DNA of 64,000 bases from UBA3537 sp965658025 (GTDB lineage: Bacteria; Bacteroidota; Bacteroidia; Flavobacteriales; Flavobacteriaceae), in NCBI GenBank assembly GCA_965658025.1, contig CBFHQL010000002.1:62001-126000 (forward strand), in the 5' to 3' direction. Every line of letters begins with the position of its first letter. The first letter of the stretch is position 1. The notes beneath the pieces are model-generated. The model was not told where the DNA came from, made no database searches, and saw only the letters and a list, made by a program, of their open reading frames with translations. Of this stretch, positions 18,560-27,412 are shown piece after piece. Position numbers and translations under genes: made by a program.

Positions 18560-18931
18560 ATGAGATCAAATTTTTTGAACTTTTTATTAGTAATGGCCTT
18601 ATTTTCAGGACCTCTTTTGGCACAAGATGGTGTAGTAGACATCAACAAAAGTGCTGCATTGGAGCGCTTGATTGAACTCAAAAAAGAGGTAAACAGATCC
18701 AAAAATTTGATAAGAATACAAATCTATAGTGGACCGAGATCTGGTGCAGAAAAAGCATTAGCTACTTTCCGTTCTTTGTTTTTGAACTATGCTTCAGAAA
18801 TGAAATATGAGACGCCTAATTATAAAATATGGATTGGCAAATTCAGAACAAAAATTGAAGCAGATCGCGCTTTGATTGAGATTAAAAAAGAATACCCAAA
18901 CGCATTTCTTTTTACGCCAAAACAAAGTTAA
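18560..18931 (+). CDS. Small secreted SPOR-domain protein
   Basis: 123 residues. Signal peptide MRSNFLNFLLVMALFSGPLLAQ, then a single SPOR (sporulation-related repeat) domain from about residue 48: LIRIQIYSGPRSGAEKALAT, YKIWIGKFRTKIEADRALIE, KKEYPNAFLFTP. SPOR domains bind denuded glycan strands of peptidoglycan, usually at division sites; this protein is little more than the domain. It is divergent from actA and convergent with infB (25 bp between stops). It lacks any membrane anchor after cleavage. Function beyond peptidoglycan binding is not visible. Confidence 0.85.
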   Translation: MRSNFLNFLLVMALFSGPLLAQDGVVDINKSAALERLIELKKEVNRSKNLIRIQIYSGPRSGAEKALATFRSLFLNYASEMKYETPNYKIWIGKFRTKIEADRALIEIKKEYPNAFLFTPKQS

Positions 18932-18956
18932 TGTTTAAGAAAAAAGGGCGTACTAT

Positions 18957-21596
18957 TTACAACTTCTTTTTTACAGCAACTTCTTGGAACGCTTCGAAAA
19001 CATCACCGATTTGAATGTCGTTGTAGTTTTTGATTTGCATACCACAATCATATCCCTTGGACACTTCTTTCGCATCGTCTTTAAAGCGCTTTAAGGAGGC
19101 TAATTCACCCGTGTAAATTACTACACCTTCACGGATGATACGGATTTGTGAATTTCTGTAGATCTTTCCATTAGTCACCATACATCCTGCAATAGTTCCA
19201 ATTTTGGAAATCTTAAACGTTTCTCTAATTTCTGCAGAACCTGTAATTTCTTCTTTGAAATCTGGCGACAACATACCTTCCATAGCGTCTTTCAAATCAT
19301 TGATTGCATCGTAGATGATAGAATACATGCGGATGTCGATTTCTTCTTTTTCGGCAATTTGTCGCGCATTGCCCATTGGACGTACGTTAAATCCAATAAT
19401 AATAGCATCAGATGCGGAAGCTAAGAGTACATCACTTTCAGTGATAGCACCTACTGCTTTATGAATGATATTGACTTGAATTTCTTCTGTTGAAAGTTTT
19501 TGGAACGAATCGGTTAGTGCTTCTACAGAACCATCAACATCCCCTTTGAGGATGATGTTAAGTTCCTTAAAGTCTCCAAGTGCAATACGTCTTCCAATCT
19601 CGTCTAAGGTTATATGACGTTGTGTACGCACAGATTGCTCACGCTGCAATTGTGTTCGTTTTGCAGCAATTTGTTTGGCTTCACGTTCGTCTTTAAATAC
19701 ATTGAATTTGTCTCCGGCTTGTGGCGCACCATCTAATCCTAGAATGGATATTGGGGTGGATGGTCCTGCTTCACTAATTTCCTGACCTCTCTCGTCGTGC
19801 ATGGCTTTGACTTTACCACTATTTTTCCCTGCTAATACATAGTCCCCAACACGTAATGTCCCGGCTTGTACTAATACCGTAGAAACATAACCACGACCTT
19901 TGTCCAAAAATGCCTCGACAATTGTTCCTACTGCAGGTTTATTTGGATTTGCTTTAAGTTCTAAAAGTTCTGCTTCAAGCAGTACTTTTTCGAGAAGTTC
20001 TCGTACACCATCTCCATTTTTGGCAGAGATATCGTGGGATTGAATTTTCCCACCCCAATCTTCAACCATAAGGTTCATATTGGCTAGTCCTTCTTTTATT
20101 TTATCTGGATTTGCAGTTGGCAAATCTACTTTGTTGATTGCAAAAACAATAGGAACGCCAGCTGCTTGTGCATGCGAGATAGCTTCTTTTGTTTGCGGCT
20201 TTATGTTGTCGTCGGCTGCTATTACAATAATAGCGATATCGGTAACTTGAGCTCCTCTTGCACGCATGGCTGTAAAGGCCTCGTGACCAGGGGTATCTAA
20301 GAATGCTATTTTTTGTCCAGAATCCAAGGTTACTCCATAGGCCCCAATGTGCTGGGTAATGCCTCCAGACTCTCCAGCAATTACATTTTCTTCTCTAATA
20401 TAATCGAGCAACGACGTTTTACCGTGATCGACATGCCCCATAACTGTGACAATAGGCGCACGTTCCAGTAGGTCTTCCTCTTTATCTTCGACTTCCTCGA
20501 TATTTTCATCAATATCAGCAGTTACAAAATCTACAGTGTAACCAAATTCCTCAGCTACTATTGATAGTGTTTCTGCATCTAAGCGTTGGTTCATCGTAAC
20601 CATCATGCCCAGAGACATACAGGCAGAAATAATTTCTGTAACGGAGACATCCATCATTGTAGCGACTTCATTGGCTGTAACAAACTCTGTCACTTTCAAT
20701 GTTTTACTTTCTATTGCTTGTTGCTCTAAATCCTTTTCTGTTTGTTGACGGTGTTGATCGCGTTTATCTCTTCTGTATTTTGCACCTTTCCCTTTTGAAG
20801 ATTTTCCTTGAAGTTTTTCGAGTGTTTCTCGTACTTGTTTTTGGACTTCTTCTGCGGTTGGCTCAACTTTTGGAGCGCTCGGTTTTTGTGTTCTTACGCG
20901 ATTAGATCGTGATTTTTGCCCTTGATTTCCTCCACCAACTTTACTTATCCTTCTTCTTTTCTTTTTGGAATCAGAAGAATTTGTGCTTTTATTGTCTTTG
21001 TCAGACGCCGCCTTTTTAGGTTTATTGAATTGAGATAAATCTATGGTTTGCCCTGTTGATTTTGGCCCAGTCAATTTTGCATATTGGGTTTTGACTGTGC
21101 CTGAATCTGCCTTTGGATTTGCTGTTTTTTCTTCAGTGGATTGTTTCTCCGTCTTTGGCTCTATGGCTTTAGCAGGTTTTTTATCTTCTGCTTTTTTTAT
21201 TGGCTCAACGGGCTTTGGCTCATCTGCTTTTGGCTTAGGTTTAGTAGGGTTTAAATCTATTTTGCCAACTTTCTTGGGCCCTTCAAAAGTGGTTTTGGCT
21301 TTAATAACTTTTTTGGCCTCTTCCGCTTTTTTTAATTTTTCTTCAAGCTCTAATTCTCGTTGTTGGCGTAGGGCTTCTTTTTCTTTCTGTTTTGCTTGAC
21401 CAACTTCTTTTGAAGCAACTTTTTTACTGGCATCAGTTTGAAACTCCCCTGACAGTAATTGGTATACTTCAGCAGAAATTTTGGTTGTTGGACGCTTCTC
21501 AATTTCAATGTTTTTTGATTCTAAAAAATCAATAGCACGATCCATCGAGATGTTCAACTCCCTCAATACTTTACTTAATCTTATAATATCAGCCAT
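18957..21596 (-). CDS. infB: Translation initiation factor IF-2
   Basis: 879 residues. An N-terminal IF2-N subdomain (residues 1-50, IIRLSKVLRELNISMDRAID) is followed by a long Lys/Pro/Glu-rich linker, a second IF2-N domain near 300-350 and the GTPase domain: G1 GHVDHGKTS near 381, G3 DTPGHEAF, G4 NKVD. Domains II-IV end at the C terminus (QIGDVFEAFQEVAVKKKL). It delivers initiator tRNA to the ribosome. It is the last gene of rimP-nusA-infB, 76 bp after nusA; the gap holds a hairpin (21631-21659). Confidence 0.97.
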   Translation of the reverse strand: MADIIRLSKVLRELNISMDRAIDFLESKNIEIEKRPTTKISAEVYQLLSGEFQTDASKKVASKEVGQAKQKEKEALRQQRELELEEKLKKAEEAKKVIKAKTTFEGPKKVGKIDLNPTKPKPKADEPKPVEPIKKAEDKKPAKAIEPKTEKQSTEEKTANPKADSGTVKTQYAKLTGPKSTGQTIDLSQFNKPKKAASDKDNKSTNSSDSKKKRRRISKVGGGNQGQKSRSNRVRTQKPSAPKVEPTAEEVQKQVRETLEKLQGKSSKGKGAKYRRDKRDQHRQQTEKDLEQQAIESKTLKVTEFVTANEVATMMDVSVTEIISACMSLGMMVTMNQRLDAETLSIVAEEFGYTVDFVTADIDENIEEVEDKEEDLLERAPIVTVMGHVDHGKTSLLDYIREENVIAGESGGITQHIGAYGVTLDSGQKIAFLDTPGHEAFTAMRARGAQVTDIAIIVIAADDNIKPQTKEAISHAQAAGVPIVFAINKVDLPTANPDKIKEGLANMNLMVEDWGGKIQSHDISAKNGDGVRELLEKVLLEAELLELKANPNKPAVGTIVEAFLDKGRGYVSTVLVQAGTLRVGDYVLAGKNSGKVKAMHDERGQEISEAGPSTPISILGLDGAPQAGDKFNVFKDEREAKQIAAKRTQLQREQSVRTQRHITLDEIGRRIALGDFKELNIILKGDVDGSVEALTDSFQKLSTEEIQVNIIHKAVGAITESDVLLASASDAIIIGFNVRPMGNARQIAEKEEIDIRMYSIIYDAINDLKDAMEGMLSPDFKEEITGSAEIRETFKISKIGTIAGCMVTNGKIYRNSQIRIIREGVVIYTGELASLKRFKDDAKEVSKGYDCGMQIKNYNDIQIGDVFEAFQEVAVKKKL

Positions 21597-21630
21597 AAAT
21601 TGCCTTCGTTATTTTTTAATTCTGTAAAAT

Positions 21631-21659
21631 TTGGACCAGATTGTGTAATCTGGTGCCAA
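21631..21659 (-). other. Hairpin in the nusA-infB intergenic region
   Basis: Inverted repeat CCAGATT-GTGT-AATCTGG, extended by TTGG/CCAA past a one-base bulge. It is not followed by a U-tract on the minus strand (the next bases are AAATTTTAC), so it is not a standard terminator; mRNA processing or stability element is an inference. Confidence 0.4.
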
Positions 21660-21672
21660 TATAACTAAAATT

Positions 21673-22905
21673 TTAATCTTCGAATTCTTCTTTCAAAATT
21701 CGCATTACATCATCTATTGTTTCTTCTTCCAAATCGGTACGCTTTACCAAGTCTTTGACGTCTTGTTCCAAAACACTTTTGGCTGTATCCAAACCTGCTT
21801 TTGCAAACTCATCGATAATCCATGCTTCGATTTCATCAGAAAATTCTGAAAGTTCTACATCTTCTTCTACACCTTCTCTAAATACGTCTATTTCATACCC
21901 TGTCAAGCGCCCAGCAAGACGAATATTGTGTCCTCCTCGTCCAATAGCTTTGCTTACTTCTTCTGGTTTTAAGATAACTTCTGCGCGTTTGTTTTCTTCA
22001 TCAATCTTGATGGACGTTACTCGAGCTGGACTCAATGCTCTAGTAATGTACAACTGTAAATTATTGGTATGATTAATAACGTCTATATTTTCATTCCCCA
22101 ACTCTCGAACAATTCCATGAATACGTGAACCTTTCATTCCAACACAAGCACCTACTGGGTCGATTCTATCGTCATAAGAATCAACGGCTACTTTGGCTTT
22201 TTCACCTGGAATTCTAACCACATTTTTAATGGAAATTAATCCGTCAAAAACTTCTGGAATTTCTTGCTCAAAAAGTTTTTCCAAGAATGCTGGAGCGGTT
22301 CTAGACAATACGATATTGGGCTTATTCCCTTTAAGTTCTACACTTTCGATGATTCCACGAACATTTTCTCCTTTTCGGAAAAAATCGGATGGAATTTGTT
22401 TGTCTTTTGGTAAAATTAATTCATTCCCTTCATCATCTAAAAGAATAACGGCACGGTGACGAATATGGTGTACCTCAGCAGTGTAGATTTCACCTTCAAG
22501 ATCCTTGAACTGCTTGTAAATATTGGTATTGTCGTGTTCTTGAATCTTTGAAATTAAATTTTGACGTAAAGCCAAAATAGATCTTCGCCCCAAGTCGAAT
22601 AACTTTACTTCTTCAGAAACGTCTTCTCCAACCTCAAAATCGGGTTCAATTTTTTGTGCTTCAGACAATGAGATTTCTTGGTTTTCATTTTCAACTTCAC
22701 CATCGGCAACAACAATTCTATTGCGCCAAATCTCCAAATCTCCTTTGTCTGGGTTGATAATGATATCGAAGTTGTCATCATCACCAAACTTCTTTTTCAA
22801 GGCATTTCTAAACACATCCTCAAGTATGGCCATAAGGGTCACACGATCAATGAGTTTGTCATCTTTAAACTCCGAAAACGAATCGATTAATGCTAAATTT
22901 TCCAT
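21673..22905 (-). CDS. nusA: Transcription termination/antitermination factor NusA
   Basis: 410 residues. N-terminal RNA polymerase-binding domain (residues 1-125), S1 domain (about 135-200, GEIYTAEVHHIRHRAVILLD), then two KH domains (VGACVGMKGSRIHGIVREL near 230; AIGRGGHNIRLAGRLTGYEI near 310). A short tail of about 60 acidic residues follows instead of the two complete acidic repeats of the 495-residue E. coli protein, usual outside Proteobacteria. It sits between rimP (15 bp) and infB. NusA stimulates intrinsic termination, which matters here because the operon leader holds a terminator-like hairpin. Confidence 0.96.
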   Translation of the reverse strand: MENLALIDSFSEFKDDKLIDRVTLMAILEDVFRNALKKKFGDDDNFDIIINPDKGDLEIWRNRIVVADGEVENENQEISLSEAQKIEPDFEVGEDVSEEVKLFDLGRRSILALRQNLISKIQEHDNTNIYKQFKDLEGEIYTAEVHHIRHRAVILLDDEGNELILPKDKQIPSDFFRKGENVRGIIESVELKGNKPNIVLSRTAPAFLEKLFEQEIPEVFDGLISIKNVVRIPGEKAKVAVDSYDDRIDPVGACVGMKGSRIHGIVRELGNENIDVINHTNNLQLYITRALSPARVTSIKIDEENKRAEVILKPEEVSKAIGRGGHNIRLAGRLTGYEIDVFREGVEEDVELSEFSDEIEAWIIDEFAKAGLDTAKSVLEQDVKDLVKRTDLEEETIDDVMRILKEEFED

Positions 22906-22920
22906 AATGTGGTTCTTATC

Positions 22921-23385
22921 TTAAAATACTAATTTTATTTGCGCTTTTTCAATGTTCTGATAAGGGATTTTTGCCGTTTTTTGAACTGTTACTTTCCCTT
23001 TTCCAATAGGTTTTGGCTCTCTGGCTTTCCATTCCAAAACAATTTCATTTGTGTCTGCAGCCGTTAATACTGCTTCATATTTTTCATTTTCTACGGTTTT
23101 GAGTTTTAGCGTACGGCCAATATTTTTTTTGTACTGGCGTTGGTGTACCAAAGGGGTTGTTGCTCCTGCAGAAGAAACTTCTAATGAAAAATCTTGCTCC
23201 TCACGATCGAGGTTGTGTTCTATAGCACGACTTATATACATGCAGTCTTCTACCAAAACACCTTTGTCGCCATCAATCACAATACGGATTTTGTTTCCAT
23301 CCAAAATTTCAAAATCAATGAGAAACAAATCAGATCTTTTTTCAAGGCCTTCTTCCAATAACTCTTTTACGCTATCTCTAAACAT
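22921..23385 (-). CDS. rimP: Ribosome maturation factor RimP
   Basis: 154 residues, normal length. N-terminal RimP domain (about 10-80, with DGDKGVLVEDCMYISRAIEH and the signature YSLEVSSAG-like FSLEVSSAGATTPL) and a C-terminal SH3-like domain (GRTLKLKTVENEKYEAVLTA). RimP helps 30S subunit maturation. It is the first gene of rimP-nusA-infB. The ATG lies 12 nt after a terminator-like hairpin. Confidence 0.95.
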   Translation of the reverse strand: MFRDSVKELLEEGLEKRSDLFLIDFEILDGNKIRIVIDGDKGVLVEDCMYISRAIEHNLDREEQDFSLEVSSAGATTPLVHQRQYKKNIGRTLKLKTVENEKYEAVLTAADTNEIVLEWKAREPKPIGKGKVTVQKTAKIPYQNIEKAQIKLVF

Positions 23386-23392
23386 TTGGTAT

Positions 23393-23418
23393 AAAAAGAG
23401 GGGACTTTTCGTCCCCTC
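23393..23418 (-). terminator. Terminator-like hairpin in the rimP-nusA-infB leader (putative attenuator)
   Basis: Perfect 8-bp stem GAGGGGAC / GTCCCCTC with loop GAAAA on the minus strand (23418 to 23398), followed directly by five T residues (23397-23393) and, 7 nt later, the rimP ATG at 23385. It lies downstream of the predicted promoter (23445-23476), inside a leader of about 55 nt. The tRNA upstream has its own terminator, so this one would act on the rimP operon itself. Confidence 0.65.
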
Positions 23419-23444
23419 ACTTTTTTATTTTCCGTTCTACGCTG

Positions 23445-23476
23445 CAAATATAAGGGATAAAAGCGGATTTATGCAA
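23445..23476 (-). promoter_or_regulatory. Promoter of rimP-nusA-infB
   Basis: Minus strand: TTG at 23476-23474, 21-bp spacer, TATATTTG at 23452-23445. Full match to the Bacteroidota consensus. Predicted start of transcription is about 23439, so the leader is about 55 nt. Confidence 0.65.
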
Positions 23477-23512
23477 CTTTTGACGCAGCTTTATTGAATT
23501 ATTTTTCAAAAT

Positions 23513-23546
23513 AAAAAAGCTTCAACTTGAAGTTGAAGCTTTTTTT
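23513..23546 (-). terminator. Terminator downstream of tRNA-Gln
   Basis: Near-perfect inverted repeat AAGCTTCAACTT-G-AAGTTGAAGCTT flanked by A and T runs. It begins 2 nt after the tRNA 3' end on the minus strand. The symmetry would allow it to work in both directions. Confidence 0.8.
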
Positions 23547-23547
23547 G

Positions 23548-23620
23548 TTGGCCCACTAGGGCTCGAACCTAGACTCTTCTGGACCAAAACCAGACGTGTT
23601 GCCAGTTACACCATGGGCCA
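23548..23620 (-). tRNA. trnQ: tRNA-Gln (anticodon TTG)
   Basis: Cloverleaf readable on the minus strand: acceptor arms TGGCCCA (23620-23614) and TGGGCCA (23555-23549), D arm GTGT...ACAC, anticodon arm TCTGG-TTTTGGT-CCAGA with anticodon TTG, T arm CTAGG-TTCGAGC-CCTAG. CCA is not encoded; the discriminator base is A at 23548. It has its own promoter and terminator. Confidence 0.95.
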
Positions 23621-23637
23621 ATCTCATAATGAGGATG

Positions 23638-23667
23638 CAAATTTAGAACAAAACTTTGGTTGCACAA
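23638..23667 (-). promoter_or_regulatory. Promoter of tRNA-Gln
   Basis: Minus strand: TTG at 23667-23665, 19-bp spacer, TAAATTTG at 23645-23638, 17 nt before the tRNA 5' end. Full consensus match. Confidence 0.7.
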
Positions 23668-23736
23668 ATATTTTTTTAAAATTAATATTTAAATCTAATT
23701 ATTATTAAATTCGCCATGTACTACAAATTTATGACC

Positions 23737-26700
23737 ATGGCGAATTTTAATTTCAAACGATGGAACCTTGTTTTAGGATGGGTTGCATTTGGCATCGCAT
23801 TTCTTACCTACGCCCTAACTGTAGAGCCTACTGTTGGGTTTTGGGATACAGGAGAATATATTTTGACCTCTTCCAAACTTGAAGTTGGTCATCCTCCAGG
23901 TGCGCCATTGTTTCAAATGCTAGGTGCATTTTTCTCAATTTTTGCTTCCGAACCGGCTCAAATTGGTTTTGTTCTCAATATGATGAGTGCTGCTGCTAGT
24001 GCATTTACGATTTTGTTTATGTTTTGGACTATTGTACTGGTATTACAAAAAATAACAGTTAACACTACAACGTCGAATAGCAACAAAGACGTGGCTATTT
24101 TGGGTGCTGCATTTGTGGGGAGTTTGTCTTTTGCATTTACAGATTCTTTTTGGTTTAATGCTGTAGAAACTGAAGTCTATGCTATGGCCACCTTATTTAT
24201 GGCGGCGATGTTTTATTTAGGGTTACGTTGGCAAAACGAAATGAACACCCCAAAAGGCAACCGCTGGTTGATTCTGATTGCTTTTATTGTAGGACTTTCA
24301 TTTGGCGTACATTTTATGGGACTTTTGACTATTCCAGCTATTGGGCTTCTTTATTACTTTAAAAATTATAAAACCATTACCGCAAAGAATTTTATCATTG
24401 CCAACGTCGTCGTCGTTGCTATTTTATTGTTCGTATTTAAACTTCTTGCACCCAATATTTTACGTTATTTCAGTGCACTTGAAATTTTCTTTGTCAATAG
24501 TGTTGGGTTGCCTTTCAACTCAGGTTCAATCATCGCCTTTGTGATGCTTGCTTTGGCTGTCTATTTTGGTTTAAATTACACAAAGAGAAAAGGGTATATA
24601 ACCCTAAACACTGGCTTACTTTGTGTGACTTTTATCGTCATTGGATTTACCACTTGGCTTATGCTCCCAATTCGTGCCAATGCCAATGTCCCTGTCAATG
24701 AAAATAACCCCTCCAGTGCGCGAGAACTTTTGGCGTATTACAACTTAGAACAATACCCTAAAACACATTTGTTTTATGGCCCACAATTCACCGATCAATA
24801 CGCAGGATTGGATGAAAATCAACCTTATATAGATGATAAACCAAAATACGAAAAGGATAAAAAAACTGGGCGCTATGTTGTAGTCAATGATTATGAAAAC
24901 GCCATTCAAAACTACAACAGTGATCACGGTTCACTTCTACCGCGCATGTGGAGTGGCGAGCATGCCGAAAATTATATGATATACTCTGGCCCTTTGGAAT
25001 TTTCCATAAAATCGGAGTACAAAATGCAAAATGAATTTAGAGGTTTAGTCAACAATTTTAGAAAAGCCATAGCCGACGGCGAAATAGATTATGAAGGATA
25101 TCATGATTTTCTAAAAACCTATGGTCGTTATTTGGACATCGAAAAACCTTCTTTGATTGATAATATTTATTACCTGTTTGATTACCAAATTGGGTATATG
25201 TATTGGCGTTATTTTATGTGGAATTTTGCAGGTCGTCAAGACGATATTCAAGGGAAAATGGACTTGCATGGCAATTGGATTACAGGGATAAATTTTATTG
25301 ATGAATATCTTTTAGGAATTGCTCAAGAAAACCTCCCCAGTGATGTGTTGAACAATAAAGCACGTAACACTTATTATTTACTTCCATTATTATTAGGATT
25401 AATTGGATTGTTTTTTGTGTTCAACAAAGACAAAAAAGTGTTTTGGACCATGTTGGTGTTTTTCTTGTTTACGGGGATTGCCATCCAAGTATACACCAAT
25501 GTTCGTCCGTTTGAACCCCGCGAACGTGATTATTCTTTAGTAGGTTCATTTTATGTCTTTGCACTTTGGATAGGTATTGGAGTTTATGCGCTTTACGACA
25601 AACTGCAAACATTTAGTAAATCTAAACTAATAGCGCCTGCGGTAAGTGCTTTTTGTTTAGTGATTGTACCAGGTCTGCTAATAAGTCAAAACTGGGATGA
25701 CCACGACCGATCAAATCGAAGAACAGCACATGCTATGGCGGTGAATTACTTAGAGTCCTGTGCACCAAATGCTATTATTTTTACCATTGGAGACAACGAT
25801 ACTTTTCCACTTTGGTATGCTCAAGAAATTGAAGGGATTCGACGAGATATAAGAGTGGTTTGCACCAGTCTTTTTAACGTAGATTGGTATATCGATCAAA
25901 TGAAGCGAAAGGCCTATGACAGCGATCCTATCCCATCAAAACTAACACACGATAAATATAAGTGGGGAACACGCGACTACATCATCAAAGAAGTCGTCAC
26001 AAAAGATACTTTGGGTATTAATCAATTTTTGGATTTCGTCACTAGTGACGACGAACGCACCAAGTATGGCTATGTTTTGGAACAACAAGGCTATGAGACT
26101 AGTGGACAACGTAATCAAGATTTAGATGCAAATTATGCCCCAACAGAATTTGTAAGAATTCCTGTCAATAAAGAAGCCGTACTGAAAAATGGGGTTGTGG
26201 CGGCCAAAGATGCCGATAAAATTGTGGATTATATTGACCTAAAAATTACAGGACAGGTCATAATGAAAAACCGACTGATGATGTTGGATATCATTGCACA
26301 AAACAACTGGGAACGCCCAATTTACTTCAGTGGAGGTGCTTTTGGTGACGACGATTATATTTGGATGAAAGACTATCTCCAATTGGATGGTTTGGCGTAC
26401 AAACTTGTCCCTATAAAAACACCTTTGGACAAAAATAATCCATACGACATGGGTAGAATTGATAGTGAAAAAATGTACGAACTGGTCAAAAACTGGGCCT
26501 GGGGCAACAGTGGAAACGCAGATGTTTATCACGATGTCGAAACGCGTAGAAATAGTTTAACCTACAGAGGACATATGGCGCGTCTCATAGAAAAACTCAT
26601 CAATGAAGGACAGTTAGAAAAAGCTGAAGAAATTGCCGATTTGGCAATGGATAGAATGCCTGTCGACCTTTTTGGATACTATACTTACTTGGAGCCCTTT

Positions 26701-26991
26701 GTTGGTGCCTACTACGAATCCGAAGCGACTGAAAAAGCAAGAAAACTTTACCAACAAGTTTCTGTCAAATATCAAGAAAGTTTAAATTACTACAGTGGGA
26801 TTTCAGAAGAAAACCAAGGGAAATATATCCAAAATATTTATTTTGATATTGAGCGTTACAAAAGTTTGGTGGATACCATAAGTTTATACGAGGAAGAATC
26901 GTTTGTTAAAACTGAAATGGAAAAATTTAATGGGTTTTTGCGCTTGTTTACAGGCGAAAATGAAGACTCAATAGAAAGCTTTGAAAATTAA
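23737..26991 (+). CDS. DUF2723 membrane protein (GT117-like, GT-C fold glycosyltransferase family)
   Basis: 1084 residues from the ATG at 23737 (MANFNFKRWNLVLGW); in-frame ATGs at 23716 and 23731 are alternatives, but family members usually start at this point. The N-terminal half carries about a dozen membrane helices with the family signature EPTVGFWDTGEYIL...LEVGHPPGAPLFQ in the first periplasmic loop, where the acidic residue is the likely catalytic Asp of a GT-C fold. The C-terminal half is soluble (GDNDTFPLWYAQEIEGIRR) and ends in TPR-like helices. The family is thought to transfer a sugar from a lipid donor to secreted proteins; the substrate here is unknown. Single gene, convergent with the thioredoxin-fold gene (9 bp between ends). 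Confidence 0.85.
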   Translation: MANFNFKRWNLVLGWVAFGIAFLTYALTVEPTVGFWDTGEYILTSSKLEVGHPPGAPLFQMLGAFFSIFASEPAQIGFVLNMMSAAASAFTILFMFWTIVLVLQKITVNTTTSNSNKDVAILGAAFVGSLSFAFTDSFWFNAVETEVYAMATLFMAAMFYLGLRWQNEMNTPKGNRWLILIAFIVGLSFGVHFMGLLTIPAIGLLYYFKNYKTITAKNFIIANVVVVAILLFVFKLLAPNILRYFSALEIFFVNSVGLPFNSGSIIAFVMLALAVYFGLNYTKRKGYITLNTGLLCVTFIVIGFTTWLMLPIRANANVPVNENNPSSARELLAYYNLEQYPKTHLFYGPQFTDQYAGLDENQPYIDDKPKYEKDKKTGRYVVVNDYENAIQNYNSDHGSLLPRMWSGEHAENYMIYSGPLEFSIKSEYKMQNEFRGLVNNFRKAIADGEIDYEGYHDFLKTYGRYLDIEKPSLIDNIYYLFDYQIGYMYWRYFMWNFAGRQDDIQGKMDLHGNWITGINFIDEYLLGIAQENLPSDVLNNKARNTYYLLPLLLGLIGLFFVFNKDKKVFWTMLVFFLFTGIAIQVYTNVRPFEPRERDYSLVGSFYVFALWIGIGVYALYDKLQTFSKSKLIAPAVSAFCLVIVPGLLISQNWDDHDRSNRRTAHAMAVNYLESCAPNAIIFTIGDNDTFPLWYAQEIEGIRRDIRVVCTSLFNVDWYIDQMKRKAYDSDPIPSKLTHDKYKWGTRDYIIKEVVTKDTLGINQFLDFVTSDDERTKYGYVLEQQGYETSGQRNQDLDANYAPTEFVRIPVNKEAVLKNGVVAAKDADKIVDYIDLKITGQVIMKNRLMMLDIIAQNNWERPIYFSGGAFGDDDYIWMKDYLQLDGLAYKLVPIKTPLDKNNPYDMGRIDSEKMYELVKNWAWGNSGNADVYHDVETRRNSLTYRGHMARLIEKLINEGQLEKAEEIADLAMDRMPVDLFGYYTYLEPFVGAYYESEATEKARKLYQQVSVKYQESLNYYSGISEENQGKYIQNIYFDIERYKSLVDTISLYEEESFVKTEMEKFNGFLRLFTGENEDSIESFEN

Positions 26992-27000
26992 ATACAAAAA

Positions 27001-27297
27001 CTACATATGGTTTTGCATCAGCCCTATAATGGTATTGGCATCCAATTCTCCACTTTGTCGCCATTTCATATCTCCTGACTTGTAGATAATAAGTGTCGGC
27101 AACCCTTTGATGCGTAGGGCTTCGGAAAGGGCTTGATTTTTATCAACATCTATTTTGATGACTTTGGCTTTATCGCCAAGAGCGGCGGCCACATCTCGAA
27201 GGACGTCATGCATGGCATTAGAAGCCTCATCCCACTCTGTAAAAAAATCAAAAAGAACGGGAACCTCAACGTCTATTAATTCTCCAAATTTGGACAT
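27001..27297 (-). CDS. Thioredoxin-fold protein lacking the CXXC active site
   Basis: 98 residues from the ATG at 27297 (MSKFGELIDVEVPVLFDFF); a GTG at 27327 would add ten residues with no family support. The protein aligns along its length with thioredoxin: beta strand PVLFDFFTEW, where thioredoxin has WCGPC, reads WDEAS, so both cysteines are gone. The cis-Pro loop is kept (IKGLPTLIIYKSGD). It therefore cannot do dithiol exchange and is more likely a binding or scaffold protein. Cytoplasmic, no signal peptide. Neighbours do not reveal a partner. Confidence 0.8.
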   Translation of the reverse strand: MSKFGELIDVEVPVLFDFFTEWDEASNAMHDVLRDVAAALGDKAKVIKIDVDKNQALSEALRIKGLPTLIIYKSGDMKWRQSGELDANTIIGLMQNHM

Positions 27298-27412
27298 TGT
27301 TTTAGGTTTAAATTCATGATATAGCACAATATTTACTACACCATCTAATACAATATTAAAAAAAGAAAATTAAATCAACGCTTTTTTTTGATTTATTTAA
27401 GGATTTTACAGG

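Noticed and set aside
27370..27400. Inverted repeat AAATCAA...TTTGATTT after the metallophosphoesterase gene
   Set aside because: The stem is short, A+T only and imperfect, so it is not a credible terminator.
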